A stretch of DNA of 64,000 bases from Salaquimonas pukyongi (GCF_001953055.1 NZ_CP019044.1:1488001-1552000), one strand, 5' to 3'; shown: positions 34,056 to 44,585, counted from the stretch's first letter. The notes: generated by a model not told the origin, from the letters alone. Program-made: numbers and translations.

Positions 34056-35513
34056 TCAACTGGCTGCGGCTGACGGGCTTTTTGCCTCATCCGTTCCATC
34101 GTCCACTGCCCCCTCGTCGTCGTTTTGGGAATCGCTCCCGCGCTTTTTGTCGAACAGCCCCAGCATCTTCAGTTTGCGGTGCAATGCGGAGCGTTCCATA
34201 CCAACGAATGCGGCTGTGCGCGAGATGTTTCCGCCAAAACGTGCTACCTGGGCGGCAAGATAATCGCGCTCGAAGCACTCCCTGGCCTCTTTCAGCGGAA
34301 GCGAAAGCAGGTGTTCGCTTTCGCCGCTGTCGACCGAGGGCAGCATTTCGCCGATTTCGCTCGGCAGCATGTCAGCGCTGATAACCTCCCCCTCGCCTAC
34401 CCGCGAAAGGATCATCAACCGCTCCACATTGTTGCGCAGCTGGCGCACATTGCCTGGCCAGTTGTGTGCCTGCAGCACGGCAAGCGCGTCCTCGCCCATG
34501 GTGCATTTGCGTATCCCCGACTGGCGGGAAATCTGCCCCATGAAGGCTTCGATCAGTTCGGGAATGTCCTCGCGGCGGTCGCTGAGCGGGGGGACGGCCA
34601 GCGGCACCACCGCCAGACGGTGGAACAGATCCTCGCGAAACGCGCCCTCCGCCATCAGTTTTTCCAGATCGCGGGCGGTCGAGGAAAGCACCCGCACATC
34701 CACCTTGACGCGGTTCGAACCGCCAATGCGCTCAAACTGCTGCTCTACCAGAACCCGCAATATCTTGTTCTGGGTGTCGCGCGGCATGTCGGCCACTTCA
34801 TCGATATACAGCGTTCCGCCATGGGCCTCTTCCAGCGCGCCAACCTTTCGTGGTGTGCCGTCGCTCCCCTCGCTGCCGAAAAGCTCGTATTCCATCCGGT
34901 CCGGCGTGATCTGGGCCGCATTAAGCACGGTGAACGGGCCCTTTGAACGGGCCGACAGGCGGTGAATGGTGCGCGCCACCAGTTCCTTGCCAACCCCCGA
35001 CCCGCCGATGATCATCACCCGGCTGTTTGCCGGCGCAATCTTCTCGATCGTCTGGCGAAGCGCCGCCATGGCCGGTGAAGAACCGATCAGTTCCGGCATG
35101 TCGGTGCTTTTTTCCTGAAGTTCGCGAATCTGTTTCTTCAGGCTTGAGGTTTCCAGGGCCCGGTCGGCAACCTGCAGCAGCCGGTCGACCTTGAAAGGCT
35201 TTTCGATGAAGTCGTAGGCACCATTCTTGATGGCCGAAACGGCGGTCTCGATATTGCCGTGGCCGGAAATCATTACCACCGGCAGGTCGGGGTGGTCTTT
35301 CTTTACCATTTCCAGCAGTTCCAGCCCGTCCAGCTTCGACCCCTGCAGCCAGATATCCAAAAACACCATGCTCGGCCGCCGTTCGGCAATGGCAGCCAGT
35401 GCCGAATCGCTGTCGCCGGCGGTGCGGGTTCCGTGTCCCTCATCTTCCAGAATACCCGCGACCAGTTCCCGGATATCCTGTTCATCGTCGATTACCAGAA
35501 TGTCGGTAGCCAT
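34056..35513 (-). CDS. ntrX: nitrogen-regulation response regulator NtrX
   Basis: 485 residues. Receiver domain at the N-terminus (LVIDDEQDIREL, phospho-Asp in VFLDIWLQG), AAA+ domain (Walker A GGSGVGKELVA, Walker B LYIDEVADMP) and Fis-type HTH at the C-terminus (NISRTAAFVGMERSALHRKL). The GAFTGA sigma-54 contact loop is absent (FGSEGSDGTPRKVGALE), as known for alphaproteobacterial NtrX, so it may not activate sigma-54 in the classical way. Its start overlaps the ntrY stop by one base. Confidence 0.93.
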   Translation of the reverse strand: MATDILVIDDEQDIRELVAGILEDEGHGTRTAGDSDSALAAIAERRPSMVFLDIWLQGSKLDGLELLEMVKKDHPDLPVVMISGHGNIETAVSAIKNGAYDFIEKPFKVDRLLQVADRALETSSLKKQIRELQEKSTDMPELIGSSPAMAALRQTIEKIAPANSRVMIIGGSGVGKELVARTIHRLSARSKGPFTVLNAAQITPDRMEYELFGSEGSDGTPRKVGALEEAHGGTLYIDEVADMPRDTQNKILRVLVEQQFERIGGSNRVKVDVRVLSSTARDLEKLMAEGAFREDLFHRLAVVPLAVPPLSDRREDIPELIEAFMGQISRQSGIRKCTMGEDALAVLQAHNWPGNVRQLRNNVERLMILSRVGEGEVISADMLPSEIGEMLPSVDSGESEHLLSLPLKEARECFERDYLAAQVARFGGNISRTAAFVGMERSALHRKLKMLGLFDKKRGSDSQNDDEGAVDDGTDEAKSPSAAAS

Positions 35514-37875
35514 CAGGACGCCTTCTTCCTTTCTTTCGATTGTCCGCTTGCCGGTTTCGTTTTGGAGCCTTTTGCAGCCGTGTCGTCAGCCTGCTCCTCC
35601 TCGCCGGTTGCAGCCATCTGCCCCTCTCCGGACAAAGGTATGCGCAGCCGGGTTCTCGTGCCGCGGCCGCCTTCCGCAGCCTGCGGCGCATCCATCAATT
35701 CGATGCCGCCGCCATGGTCTTCCATGATCTTTCGCACGATGGCGAGGCCAAGCCCGGTCCCCTTCTGACGGGTGGTCATATAGGGTTCCAGCAGCTTCTC
35801 GCGATTTTCCTCCGGCAATCCCTTGCCGTTGTCGGTCACGTCGATGACGATCATGTCCCGGTCATGCCAGGTCTTCACCTGGATGCGGCCCGGATTGGCC
35901 TCATCCGGGGCGGAGATGCCCCCTCAATGGCTTCCACCGCGTTCTTGATCACATTGATCAGCGCCTGGGAAAGCAGCCGTTCATCAAACAGGGCAGGATT
36001 GGCAGCCTCGGCAAGATCAAGCTCGAACTGGATGGAGGGATTTGCAACCTTCTGGCTGAACAGCGCTTCCTGTACGGTCGAGGACAGATCCCCCTCACGC
36101 ATTTCCGGCTTCGGCATACGGGCGAAGGAAGAGAACTCGTCGACCATTCTGCCGATATCGCCGACATGGCGGATAATCGTATCGGTGCATTGGTCGAAGA
36201 CTTCGCGGTCTTCGGTAATGTATTTGCTGTAGCGCTTCTTGATGCGTTCGGTGGAAAGCTGGATGGGGGTCAGCGGATTCTTGATCTCGTGTGCGATGCG
36301 GCGTGCAACATCCGACCAGGCGGTGCTGCGCTGGGCGGCCACAAGCTCGGTAATATCGTCGATGGTGATGACAAAGGAATGCTGTTTCGTTTCCTCCCTT
36401 TCCTGGGTCACCTGTACGTTCAGCGTCTTGCTCTGCCCGCCGATCAGCAAGGTCAATTGTTCACGGTGTTCGCTGCGGCCGCCCTTGCGCGCTCTTTCCA
36501 GTACCTCGCCCAGTTCGGGAAAGGCCTTGCCGATCGGCGTGCCCGGCGCAAGCGGCTGCCCGAGGATTGAGGCTGTCGCCGAATTGGCAATGCCCACCTT
36601 CCCCTCGTTGTCAACGCCGATCACCGATGCGGTAACGCCGGAAAGCACGGCTTCGGTAAAGCGTGCCCGGCGGTCGATGTCCTTGTTGGCCTGCAGCAAC
36701 TGGCCACGCTGCTGTTTGAGCTGCGTGGTCATGATGTTGAAGGTGTCGCCAAGGTTTTTGAAGTCGCCCTCATTGTGCTTGGTATCGACGCGAACATCGA
36801 GATTGCCATGTGAAATCTCGTCTGCCGCGCCGATAAGCCGCCGGATCGGCCGCACGAAGCGGTCGGCAACGGAAATGCCCATCCAGATCGCCGCCAGCAG
36901 GATCATCAGCGCCATGGCAAGGTACAGCACGGCAAAGGTGAGTTGGACGGGAAGCCGGCTCAGCTCCAGCTCGTTATATTCATTGGTGTTGGCTTCCATT
37001 TGCCGCACGGCTGACAGCACGTCTTCGCGCAAGGGTCTTACCGTGTACAAAAAGGCGTCGGGAATGACCCGCATCTTCAACACACACCCCACCAGGTTTG
37101 AATTGCCATGGGGGATGAAGATCACGTCTCCGCTTTCCGCCGCCTCAAATGATTCGGGCGGAACTTCGGGTACCTTGATGTCCGGATTGACATTGGTGGT
37201 GATGATCGGCTCGCCGTCGGCGCGGACCAGTTGCGCCTGGATCATGCCCCTGCCCCGCGTCTGCAGCCTCATCAACTCGGTAAAGCCCGTCCGGTCCAGG
37301 CTGTAGAGCCGCCGCGCCCGGTCAAGCTCACTGGCCATGGAAACCGTCGCGTTGATGTGAACCTGCGTGCTTTCGTCGAGATAGGCATTGGCAACCGACA
37401 TCGACCCCTCGACGATTGCCTTGGTGCGCAGTTCGAACCAGCGGTCGAGGCCGAGATCGAGGGTGATGGAGGCGACGATCGCAACCATGATCGCCGGGAG
37501 CGCGGCCACCAGGGCAAACAGGCCGACAATGCGTATGTGCAGTCTTGCCGCCGCCCGTCCCTTTTGGCGGGAGCGCAGCAGCCGTGCGACTTCCATGCCG
37601 ATCAGCGAGGCCAGCACGAGCGCGAGCAGCGTATTGGCGGCAAGGGCAATCGTTACAACGGTCCGGTTTGGCTCCAGAGGCGTCAGACCGAAAAGGATAA
37701 GAAAGCTGAAAACACCGGTGATCAGCAGCGAAACCACGGTCACGGTGCCGAGCTTGCGCGTTATGGAGCGGTATTCAGACGGATTGACGGCGGCGGAAGC
37801 CGGCGCTTCGCGCGTTTTCTCCCCGCCTGCCATCCGGGCGTTCTCCATGGCCGGTGAAACCGTAGTGTTGCTCAC
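35513..37875 (-). pseudogene. ntrY: sensor kinase NtrY, interrupted by a single-base frameshift
   Basis: A 666-residue frame (GTG 37875) has transmembrane segments, a HAMP domain, a PAS region and the H-box [17 protein letters not shown] up to the N-box NVIKNAVEAIEG, then runs off to a TGA at 35875. The ATPase remainder (DNGKGLP, GTGLGLAIV) continues in the -1 frame to 35513. Adding one G to a 5-G run (plus-strand C run 35919-35923) restores a continuous, family-like protein. It is either a real mutation, a sequencing homopolymer error, or slippage (GAG GGG GC). NtrY senses envelope or redox/nitrogen state and partners NtrX. Confidence 0.85.
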
Positions 37876-38047
37876 GCTGCCCTATTCCAGTGGTTAAACG
37901 AAATGCGCCGGGGGTCACGCCGCCCCCATGGATGACCTGTTGCATCTCTGCAACGCGAATGTGGCAAAAAGGAAACACAAAATCAAACGAATTGCGTGAA
38001 GCCATCGCTAAGCGTTCCGGCGCATTGCATCCCTGCCGGCCTGTTAT

Positions 38048-39484
38048 TCAGCGGCGCGGATCGATATCCAGCTCGCGAATCTTCTTGCGCAGCGTGTTGC
38101 GGTTGAGACCAAGGACCTCCGCGGCCCGTATCTGGTTGCCGCGGGTATAGGAAAGCGTGCCGAGAATGAGCGGCTTTTCAAGGCGCTTCAGCACGTCCCG
38201 GTAAAGGCCGCCCGGTGCGTTGCCCGCTTCATAGGCCTGGAAGTGGTTTGCCACCCAGTTTTCGGTGGCCAGTGAAATGTCGGCAAAATCGCCGGCGCTG
38301 GAAACCGCCGGCGGCGCTGCTTCCGACGTGGACAATTCACGGCGGACAATCTCGCCACCGATGGTATCCTGTGAATAAAGGGCGGAGAGTCTCAAAATGA
38401 GGTTTTCCAGTTCGCGCACATTGCCCGGCCAGTCATAGCGCCGCATGGCTTCAATCCCGCCCGCATCGACCACCTTTCTGTCGAGGCCGTTGCGTTCGTT
38501 GAGCGCCAGAAAGTGCTCCACCAGATCGGGGATGTCCTCACGCCGCTCGCGCAGGGCCGGAAGGCGAAGCGGCACCACATTGAGCCGGAAAAACAGGTCT
38601 TCCCTGAATTCACCGTTCTTGATGGCCGACCGAAGATCCTTGTTGGTAGCCGCAACGATGCGCACATCGCTTTTGATCGGCGTGCGCCCGCCAACCGTGG
38701 TGTATTCTCCTTGCTGAAGGACGCGAAGCAGCCGGGTTTGCGCCTCCATCGGCATGTCGCCGATCTCATCGAGAAACAGCGTGCCCCCTTCGGCCTGCTC
38801 GAACCGCCCGCTCGAACGGGTCAGTGCGCCGGTAAAGGCGCCTTTCTCATGACCGAACAATTCGCTTTCTATCAGGTCTCTCGGGATTGCCGCCATGTTG
38901 ATGGCAACAAACGGGCCGTTTTTGCGCTTGCCGTATTCATGCAGGGCGCGGGCGACCAGTTCCTTGCCGGTTCCAGATTCGCCGCTGATCAGCAGGGTAA
39001 GGTCGGTCTGCATGAGCCGCGCCAGCACGCGGTAGACGTCCTGCATGGCGCCAGAGCGCCCCACCAGCGGCATGTCGGGCGGTGCAGCCGCGCTGTCGGC
39101 TTCCCCCTTGCTGCCATGGGTCTCGCTTGCCGCGCGCTCTGCAATGGCAATCAATTGCTGCAGGTCAAAAGGCTTCGGCAGATATTCATAGGCGCCAAAT
39201 TCCGATGCCCTTATGGCCGTCATGAACGTGTTCTGGGCGCTCATGACGATGACCGGAAGTTCGGGGCGGCTGCGCCGGAACTTGGGAAGATATTCGAAGG
39301 CATCCCCATCGGGCATCATGACGTCGGTAACAACGAGGTCGCCCTCACCGGCAGAAATCCAGCGCCAAAGCGTGGCCAGGTTCGAGGTGATCCTTACTTC
39401 AAACCCTGCCCGGCTGAGCGCCTGGCTTACCACGGTCCGGATTGCCGCATCGTCATCGGCGATGAATGCCAGCCCCTTGCTCAT
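38048..39484 (-). CDS. ntrC: nitrogen regulation protein NR(I), NtrC
   Basis: 478 residues. Receiver ([12 protein letters not shown], phospho-Asp in [10 protein letters not shown]), sigma-54 AAA+ domain with Walker [12 protein letters not shown], intact GAFTGA ([11 protein letters not shown]) and Walker [11 protein letters not shown], and a Fis HTH ([20 protein letters not shown]). It activates nitrogen-starvation genes. Its ATG overlaps the ntrB stop by 4 bases. It lies 173 bp upstream of ntrY. Confidence 0.95.
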   Translation of the reverse strand: MSKGLAFIADDDAAIRTVVSQALSRAGFEVRITSNLATLWRWISAGEGDLVVTDVMMPDGDAFEYLPKFRRSRPELPVIVMSAQNTFMTAIRASEFGAYEYLPKPFDLQQLIAIAERAASETHGSKGEADSAAAPPDMPLVGRSGAMQDVYRVLARLMQTDLTLLISGESGTGKELVARALHEYGKRKNGPFVAINMAAIPRDLIESELFGHEKGAFTGALTRSSGRFEQAEGGTLFLDEIGDMPMEAQTRLLRVLQQGEYTTVGGRTPIKSDVRIVAATNKDLRSAIKNGEFREDLFFRLNVVPLRLPALRERREDIPDLVEHFLALNERNGLDRKVVDAGGIEAMRRYDWPGNVRELENLILRLSALYSQDTIGGEIVRRELSTSEAAPPAVSSAGDFADISLATENWVANHFQAYEAGNAPGGLYRDVLKRLEKPLILGTLSYTRGNQIRAAEVLGLNRNTLRKKIRELDIDPRR

Positions 39485-40677
39485 GCGATATCTCCGCTTT
39501 TTGCCGGTCCAGGGGCAGCATCGTGCCCGGCTTGTTGCAACGCCCCGGCCCCCGCTTTCACCCTATCGCCAGCCGTGCGGTCATGATCGGTACGGTGCAC
39601 CGGCAGCAGGATGCGAAAGCAGGCGCCCTCGCCTTCACTGTCGCATTCCACGACACCGCCATGATTGCCGATGATCTTGGCAACCAGTGCCAGGCCAAGG
39701 CCGGTTCCGTTGGTCTTGGTCGTGATAAAGGGATCGAAAATCTGTCCCCCGCGCAGGTCTTCGGGAATGCCGGGGCCGTTGTCCCGCACGCAGATTTCAA
39801 TCGGCAGCCCCACGCGCTCCCCTGCGCCGGGGATCGACAGGTGAATGCCCGGCCGGTAGCCGGTGGTCAGCGTGATTTCCGGCGCATCGGCCGCTTCAAC
39901 CGATTCTGCGGCGTTCTTCACCAGGTTCAAAAACACCTGGATCAGTTGATCGCGGTTTCCCGTTACCAGCGGCAGGGAGGGATCATACAGTTCGCGAAAC
40001 GATACGCCCGCACCAAACCCCGACTGGGCCGACAGGCGCACCTGTTCCAGCACCGAATGGATGTTGACCGGATCCTTTTCCAGCGGCCGTTCGTCGGAAA
40101 ACACCTCCATGCGGTCGACCAGGTGGACGATGCGGTCGGTTTCTTCCTTGATCAGATATGTGAGAGCCCGGTCATCGGTGCCCGCCGACATTTCCAGAAG
40201 CTGGGCTGCACCGCGAATGCCCGATAGCGGGTTCTTGATTTCGTGCGCCAGCATGGCGGCAAGCCCGGTCACCGAGCGGGCGGCATTGCGGTGGGTCAGC
40301 TGGCGGTCGAGCTTTTCTGCTGCCGTTTTGGGAAGAAACTGCAACACCACCCATCCCGCCTCTTCTCCATGAGGGGCGGCAAAGACGTCGACCACCTTCT
40401 CCTTGCCGAGGCGGGGCGAGGAAACATCGATACGGTATTCGCTGATGCCGGACTGTTCCACCCGCACCTGTTCGATCAGGGAAAGGACCGGACTGCCGAA
40501 CGGCAGAAAATAGGAAATCTCCTGGCGGCAGATGAACGGCACCGAAGAGCGCAGAAATTCTTCCGACGCAAGATTGGCATGGCGCAGCCGGTTGTCAGCA
40601 TCGACCAGCAATACCGGATGCGGCAGCGAGTCGAGGATCGCCGTGCCGTTTGCCCGCTCGGTCTGCCGTGCCCCCAT
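39481..40677 (-). CDS. ntrB: two-component sensor NtrB
   Basis: 398 residues, cytoplasmic. PAS-like sensor ([20 protein letters not shown]), H-box [21 protein letters not shown]-box [12 protein letters not shown] boxes DNGPGIP and GTGLGLALV. It phosphorylates NtrC under low nitrogen, under PII control. The start shares one base with the dusB stop (TGATG), and the stop overlaps ntrC, giving a dusB-ntrB-ntrC operon. Confidence 0.94.
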   Translation of the reverse strand: MGARQTERANGTAILDSLPHPVLLVDADNRLRHANLASEEFLRSSVPFICRQEISYFLPFGSPVLSLIEQVRVEQSGISEYRIDVSSPRLGKEKVVDVFAAPHGEEAGWVVLQFLPKTAAEKLDRQLTHRNAARSVTGLAAMLAHEIKNPLSGIRGAAQLLEMSAGTDDRALTYLIKEETDRIVHLVDRMEVFSDERPLEKDPVNIHSVLEQVRLSAQSGFGAGVSFRELYDPSLPLVTGNRDQLIQVFLNLVKNAAESVEAADAPEITLTTGYRPGIHLSIPGAGERVGLPIEICVRDNGPGIPEDLRGGQIFDPFITTKTNGTGLGLALVAKIIGNHGGVVECDSEGEGACFRILLPVHRTDHDRTAGDRVKAGAGALQQAGHDAAPGPAKSGDIA

Positions 40678-41813
40678 CAGGCAACCCGCTTCCCGGTGCC
40701 GGGCAGAACACCGCTGTACAGTTCTCGTTCAAGGGCCGCCAGCCTGTCCTCGACCAGGGCGGCGCTGCGGCTGGTCATGATCTCCCGCTTCACCCCCCCC
40801 GCTACAGCAAACGGCAGCCGTTCCATCCACCAGCCGGCATGTTTGCGCGCGCACCGCAACCCCAGGGGTTCGCCGTAAAAGGCGATCATGTCGCGGTAGT
40901 GCTCGACGATGGAATAGCAATGTTCGCTGCTGAGCACCTCGCCTGAAAGCTCGCGGGAAAGGTCTCCCGGCAGGTTGGGTTGCCCGTAACAGGCACGGCC
41001 CAGCATGACACCGTCAGCGCCTGACGCAGCCATTGCGGCGTGAGCCGTTTGCGCGCACCCGATGTCGCCATTGACGATAAGGGGAACCCTGACCGCATCG
41101 CACACCGCCCGAACGGCATGCCAGTCCGCCCTGCCCTTGTAGAATTGGCAGCGCGTGCGGCCATGCACCGTGATCATCTTAACGCCGGCGTCAACGGCGC
41201 GGCGCGCCAGTTCCGGCGCATTGATGGAAGTGTGATCCCAGCCCAGCCGCATTTTCAGCGTGACAGGCAGTTTTACGGCCCCGGTCACCGCTTCGACCAG
41301 CGTCATGGCATGGTCCAGATCGCGCATCAGCGCCGACCCTGAAAGCCCGTTGGTCACCTTGCGTGCGGGACACCCCATGTTGATGTCGATCATGTCGGCA
41401 CCATTGGCTTCGGCGAGCCTGGCGGCATGATCCATCCATTTGGCCTGGCGCCCGGCCAGTTGCACCACATGAAAGGGCAATCCGGCGCTTTCCGCCTTCA
41501 TCCGCATTTCCATGTGGCCGGTAACCAGCGCTTCGCTTGCCACCATCTCCGAAAACACCATGCCGGCACCACAGCGCCAGGCAGCCCGGCGGAACGGCAC
41601 ATCGCTTACCCCAGACATTGGCGCCAGCAGGACATTGTTGCGCCATTGAACGCCGCCAATGGTCAGCGGACGAACGATGCCAGTGCCAGTGTCAGGGTCA
41701 GGGTTAGCATCGGTGCCGGCGCCTGCCACGGAACGATCCAGCGGGATTGCTCCTGCCTCAGCCGGTATTTTACGCCCGTTTTGGGCCGTCCTGCTTGCCG
41801 GGGAATTGCCCAT
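40677..41813 (-). CDS. dusB: tRNA-dihydrouridine synthase DusB
   Basis: 378 residues. It reduces uridine to dihydrouridine in tRNA D-loops using FMN. TIM-barrel motifs: LLAPMSGVSDVPFRR, IDINMGCPARKVTNG (catalytic Cys), TVHGRTRCQFYKG, NGDIG and GVMLGRACYG. The first ~50 residues are low complexity with a DPDPDTGTG run and the start is not well fixed. First gene of the ntrBC operon, as in most proteobacteria; divergent from ispDF across 145 bp. Confidence 0.92.
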   Translation of the reverse strand: MGNSPASRTAQNGRKIPAEAGAIPLDRSVAGAGTDANPDPDTGTGIVRPLTIGGVQWRNNVLLAPMSGVSDVPFRRAAWRCGAGMVFSEMVASEALVTGHMEMRMKAESAGLPFHVVQLAGRQAKWMDHAARLAEANGADMIDINMGCPARKVTNGLSGSALMRDLDHAMTLVEAVTGAVKLPVTLKMRLGWDHTSINAPELARRAVDAGVKMITVHGRTRCQFYKGRADWHAVRAVCDAVRVPLIVNGDIGCAQTAHAAMAASGADGVMLGRACYGQPNLPGDLSRELSGEVLSSEHCYSIVEHYRDMIAFYGEPLGLRCARKHAGWWMERLPFAVAGGVKREIMTSRSAALVEDRLAALERELYSGVLPGTGKRVA

Positions 41814-41958
41814 AAATTAATCCGAGTTCCAGATTGCCGCTTTTCTAGACATTTGAACCTGGATGCACAATGGTTGAAATGCCGCAGGGCACCGCGTAGG
41901 TCATGGGGCGCCGCAGCAAGGCAAGGTTTGTTTATTACCTGGTAGCAAAGGAATTCGC

Positions 41959-43221
41959 GTGTCAGGCAGCTCTCAGTCCCCGGCCGGCTTCACCGCCGCC
42001 ATCATTGTTGCAGCCGGACGCGGCAGCCGAATGGGCGATGCAGGTTCTGCGCCCAAGCAATATGCCCGGCTCGGCGGACAATCGCTGCTGGCCCATAGCT
42101 GCAAGGCGTTCCTCGATCATGGCGATGTGGCTGTGGTATTGCCGGTCATCCACCCCGGCGATGTTTCCTTGTTCAACGAAGCCGTGTCGCCCCATCCCGA
42201 TCTGCTCGCGCCGGTCTTTGGCGGCGCAACGCGCCAGCAAAGTGTCCATGCCGGACTCAAGGCACTGGCTGAACGTGAGACAAAACCGGACACGGTTCTG
42301 GTTCACGATGCGGCCCGCCCGTTCATCAGCGCATCGACGATCACCGCAGTTTTGCAGGGCATTGAAGAAAGCACCGGCGCCCTGCCGGGGCTTGCCGTGC
42401 CGGACACCGTCAAACGGGCCAGGAGCGATGGCCTCATCGAGGAGACCCTTTCCCGGGACGGGCTTTATCTGGCGCAAACCCCGCAGGGTTTTTTGTTCGG
42501 CGATTTGCTGGCAGCCCATGATAACGCGGCAGCCGAAGGGCATTCAGGTTTCACCGATGATGCCGCCGTCGCCGAATGGGCCGGGCTCAGCACCGTCATC
42601 GTGCCTGGAAATGCTGAGAACTTCAAAATTACAACCAAACGGGATTTGAATAAAGCTTTTGATATCATGCAAGTAAACAAAAAACTTGATGTAAAGCATC
42701 CGCATGTTGGTCACGGGTATGACGTGCACCGCCTGGTTCAGGGCGGACCGATCGTGGTGTGCGGCATCGAGATTGCCTCGAAGTTGCGGGCCGATGGCCA
42801 TTCCGATGCCGATGTGGGGCTGCACGCATTGACGGATGCACTCCTGGGAGCGATCTGCGATGGCGATATCGGCAGCCATTTCCCGCCTTCCGATCCCCGG
42901 TGGAAAGGTGCTTCATCCGACCGTTTCCTTGCCCATGCCTGCCGGCTGGCGCGGGAAAAAGACGGTGACATTGTCCATCTCGATGTTACGCTGATCTGCG
43001 AGGCGCCGAAAATCGGTCCTCATCGCGATGCCATGCGCAGCCGTATTGCCGGGATCTGCGGCCTTTCCGCCAGCCATGTATCGGTAAAGGCCACGACCCA
43101 TGAGCGCATCGGCACAATTGGCAGGGGCGAAGGCATTGCTGCCATGGCAACAGCGACGGTGATGATGCCGGCCATGTCTGCCGGTCTGGTGGCCGGCGAA
43201 GAGGAAACCGCACAAGGATAA
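41959..43221 (+). CDS. ispDF: bifunctional MEP cytidylyltransferase / MECDP synthase
   Basis: 420 residues, GTG start with AAGGA 7 bases upstream. The IspD half (residues about 10-240) has IIVAAGRGSRMG and LVHDAARPF; the IspF half (about 255-410) has VGHGYDVHRL, DGHSDADVGLHALTDAL and IGSHFPPSD. It carries out steps three and five of the non-mevalonate isoprenoid pathway. The IspD-IspF fusion is characteristic of alpha- and epsilonproteobacteria. cinA follows after 4 bp. Confidence 0.95.
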   Translation: MSGSSQSPAGFTAAIIVAAGRGSRMGDAGSAPKQYARLGGQSLLAHSCKAFLDHGDVAVVLPVIHPGDVSLFNEAVSPHPDLLAPVFGGATRQQSVHAGLKALAERETKPDTVLVHDAARPFISASTITAVLQGIEESTGALPGLAVPDTVKRARSDGLIEETLSRDGLYLAQTPQGFLFGDLLAAHDNAAAEGHSGFTDDAAVAEWAGLSTVIVPGNAENFKITTKRDLNKAFDIMQVNKKLDVKHPHVGHGYDVHRLVQGGPIVVCGIEIASKLRADGHSDADVGLHALTDALLGAICDGDIGSHFPPSDPRWKGASSDRFLAHACRLAREKDGDIVHLDVTLICEAPKIGPHRDAMRSRIAGICGLSASHVSVKATTHERIGTIGRGEGIAAMATATVMMPAMSAGLVAGEEETAQG

Positions 43222-43225
43222 AGCG

Positions 43226-43930
43226 ATGATCGTGACTTCGGAACTGGGGGAGACCGCACGGTATGTCCTTTCCGCTTTCCGCGAAGCAGGCCAGACCATT
43301 GTTTCTGCCGAATCGTGTACGGGCGGGCTGATTGCAGCCCTGCTGACCGACAGTGCCGGTGCTTCCGATGTATTCGAGCGGGGCTTCGTCACCTATTCCA
43401 ACGAAGCGAAAATCGATTGCCTTGGTGTGCACGCTGAAACGCTGGCAGAACACGGCGCTGTATCGGCCGAGACCGCCATGGCAATGGCCGAGGGCGCGCT
43501 TGCCCGCTCAAAGGCCACGGTGGCGGTTTCCGTTACCGGCATTGCCGGGCCCGGCGGCGGCAGCGCCGAAAAGCCGGTGGGGCTGGTTTTTGTCGGCATA
43601 GCCGGCCCCATGGGCCTGTTTGTGGAGGAATTGCAGCTCGGCGCGGTGGGACGGGAACAGATTCGCGCCCAAACCGCCCAGGCAGCCCTGGAAATGCTCG
43701 TTGCCTTTGGCCTTGATGAGGAAGAGGGAGAATCCCCCAAGAGCCGGAATTCAATTGAGGCGGAAGCAGAACATTTCTGGATGGTTCCGTCTGCCCCGTC
43801 TATAGCTCTGTTTTTACTGGAAAAACCTTGTTCATCGTCATGGGCGGCTTCTGTACACGCAGCTGTGATCAAATTTCCGGTTTACGGCGAAGAAAAAGCG
43901 CGTATGATGAAAAAAAGTGCTGGAGTGTGA
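43226..43930 (+). CDS. CinA/PncC-family nicotinamide-nucleotide amidohydrolase, likely frameshifted near the end
   Basis: As read, 234 residues; the family is about 160-175. The catalytic core is intact: AESCTGGLIAALLTDSAGASDVF, GFVTYSNEAK, VSVTGIAGPGGGSAEKPVGL. It deamidates NMN. After residue ~170 the tail (SIEAEAEHFWMVPSAP ...) is not family-like and looks like read-through. Adding one C to the 5-C run at 43734-43738 would stop translation at 43758, giving 177 residues. So the last ~57 residues may be spurious. Confidence 0.85.
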   Translation: MIVTSELGETARYVLSAFREAGQTIVSAESCTGGLIAALLTDSAGASDVFERGFVTYSNEAKIDCLGVHAETLAEHGAVSAETAMAMAEGALARSKATVAVSVTGIAGPGGGSAEKPVGLVFVGIAGPMGLFVEELQLGAVGREQIRAQTAQAALEMLVAFGLDEEEGESPKSRNSIEAEAEHFWMVPSAPSIALFLLEKPCSSSWAASVHAAVIKFPVYGEEKARMMKKSAGV

Positions 43931-43974
43931 CGAAATACACACACTTGCCATAATTGACACCCTATATTGGGTTC

Positions 43975-44100
43975 ATCGGTAACGAACCAATACCGGTGAA
44001 AAAGAAACAAAACTCATTGGCCTGACCTCCAGTCCCCCCATCCCCGCATCAGGCCAAAAGTGCCCCGGAGTGCTCCCCACACTCCGGGGTCTTTTCTTTT
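43975..44100 (+). ncRNA. candidate small RNA with a C-rich hairpin loop
   Basis: Two consecutive hairpins with no reading frame. The first pairs GGCCTGA (44019-44025) with TCAGGCC (44049-44055) around a 23-base loop of C-rich sequence that begins CCTCC, an anti-Shine-Dalgarno word. The second is a strong Rho-independent terminator. Alphaproteobacterial sRNAs often expose CCUCC in such loops. Upstream, TTGACA (43954) and TATATT (43963) are present but not at ideal spacing, so the 5' end given is a guess. Confidence 0.5.
44063..44100 (+). terminator. Rho-independent terminator
   Basis: CCCCGGAGTG (44063-44072) and CACTCCGGGG (44080-44089) form a perfect 10-bp stem with a 7-base loop, followed by TCTTTTCTTTT. 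It ends the plus-strand transcript (candidate sRNA and possibly cinA) 8 bp before the convergent ratA-like stop. Confidence 0.9.
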
Positions 44101-44108
44101 CAGCGCCC

Positions 44109-44579
44109 CTATGCGGAGGAAGATTTGCCCGGCCTGCCATAAATGGCATCGGCGCGCTCCTCGAAGGCACGGGTAAACCTGGCAAACGCCCTTTCGAACA
44201 TGCTTCCCATCAAAACCGCCAGTACCCGGCTCTTGAACTCATAATCGATGCTGAAATGGACGTTGCAGCTTTGCGGGCCGGTGTTTGAAAAGGACCAGTG
44301 GTTATCGAGATAGCGGAACGGCCCGTCGAGATATTTGGCATGAATTTCCAGCGCTGCCGGGTTGAGCAGCACCTGGCTGGTGAAGGTTTCGCGGATGGCC
44401 TTATAGCCCACCGACATGTCGGCGATCAGGATGATGCGGCCGCCCTTTTCGCGCCGCGAGCGCACGTCCAGCGCTTCGCAAAGCGGCACGAACTCGGGAT
44501 ACTGCTCGATGTCTGCAACCAGATCGAACATGTCCTGTGCCGTATGGCGTACCGGATGAACTTTGGCAAAGGCTGGCAA
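44109..44579 (-). CDS. RatA/COQ10-like SRPBCC protein
   Basis: 156 residues. A START/polyketide-cyclase-like domain of the COQ10/RatA type: VRHTAQDMFDLVADIEQYPEFVPLCEAL near the N-terminus and FKSRVLAVLMGSMFERAFARFTRAFEERA at the end. Eukaryotic and alphaproteobacterial relatives bind ubiquinone; E. coli RatA binds the ribosome. Position right after lipA (6-bp gap) is conserved in alphaproteobacteria, pointing to respiration rather than toxin function. Confidence 0.88.
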   Translation of the reverse strand: MPAFAKVHPVRHTAQDMFDLVADIEQYPEFVPLCEALDVRSRREKGGRIILIADMSVGYKAIRETFTSQVLLNPAALEIHAKYLDGPFRYLDNHWSFSNTGPQSCNVHFSIDYEFKSRVLAVLMGSMFERAFARFTRAFEERADAIYGRPGKSSSA

Positions 44580-44585
44580 GGTGGT

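Noticed and set aside
34056-35513. Defective sigma-54 activator because the GAFTGA loop is missing
   Set aside because: Loss of GAFTGA is a known feature of alphaproteobacterial NtrX, not a mutation specific to this genome.
44109-44579. RatA toxin of a toxin-antitoxin pair
   Set aside because: No RatB-like partner is present and the lipA neighbourhood fits the COQ10/START-type role.
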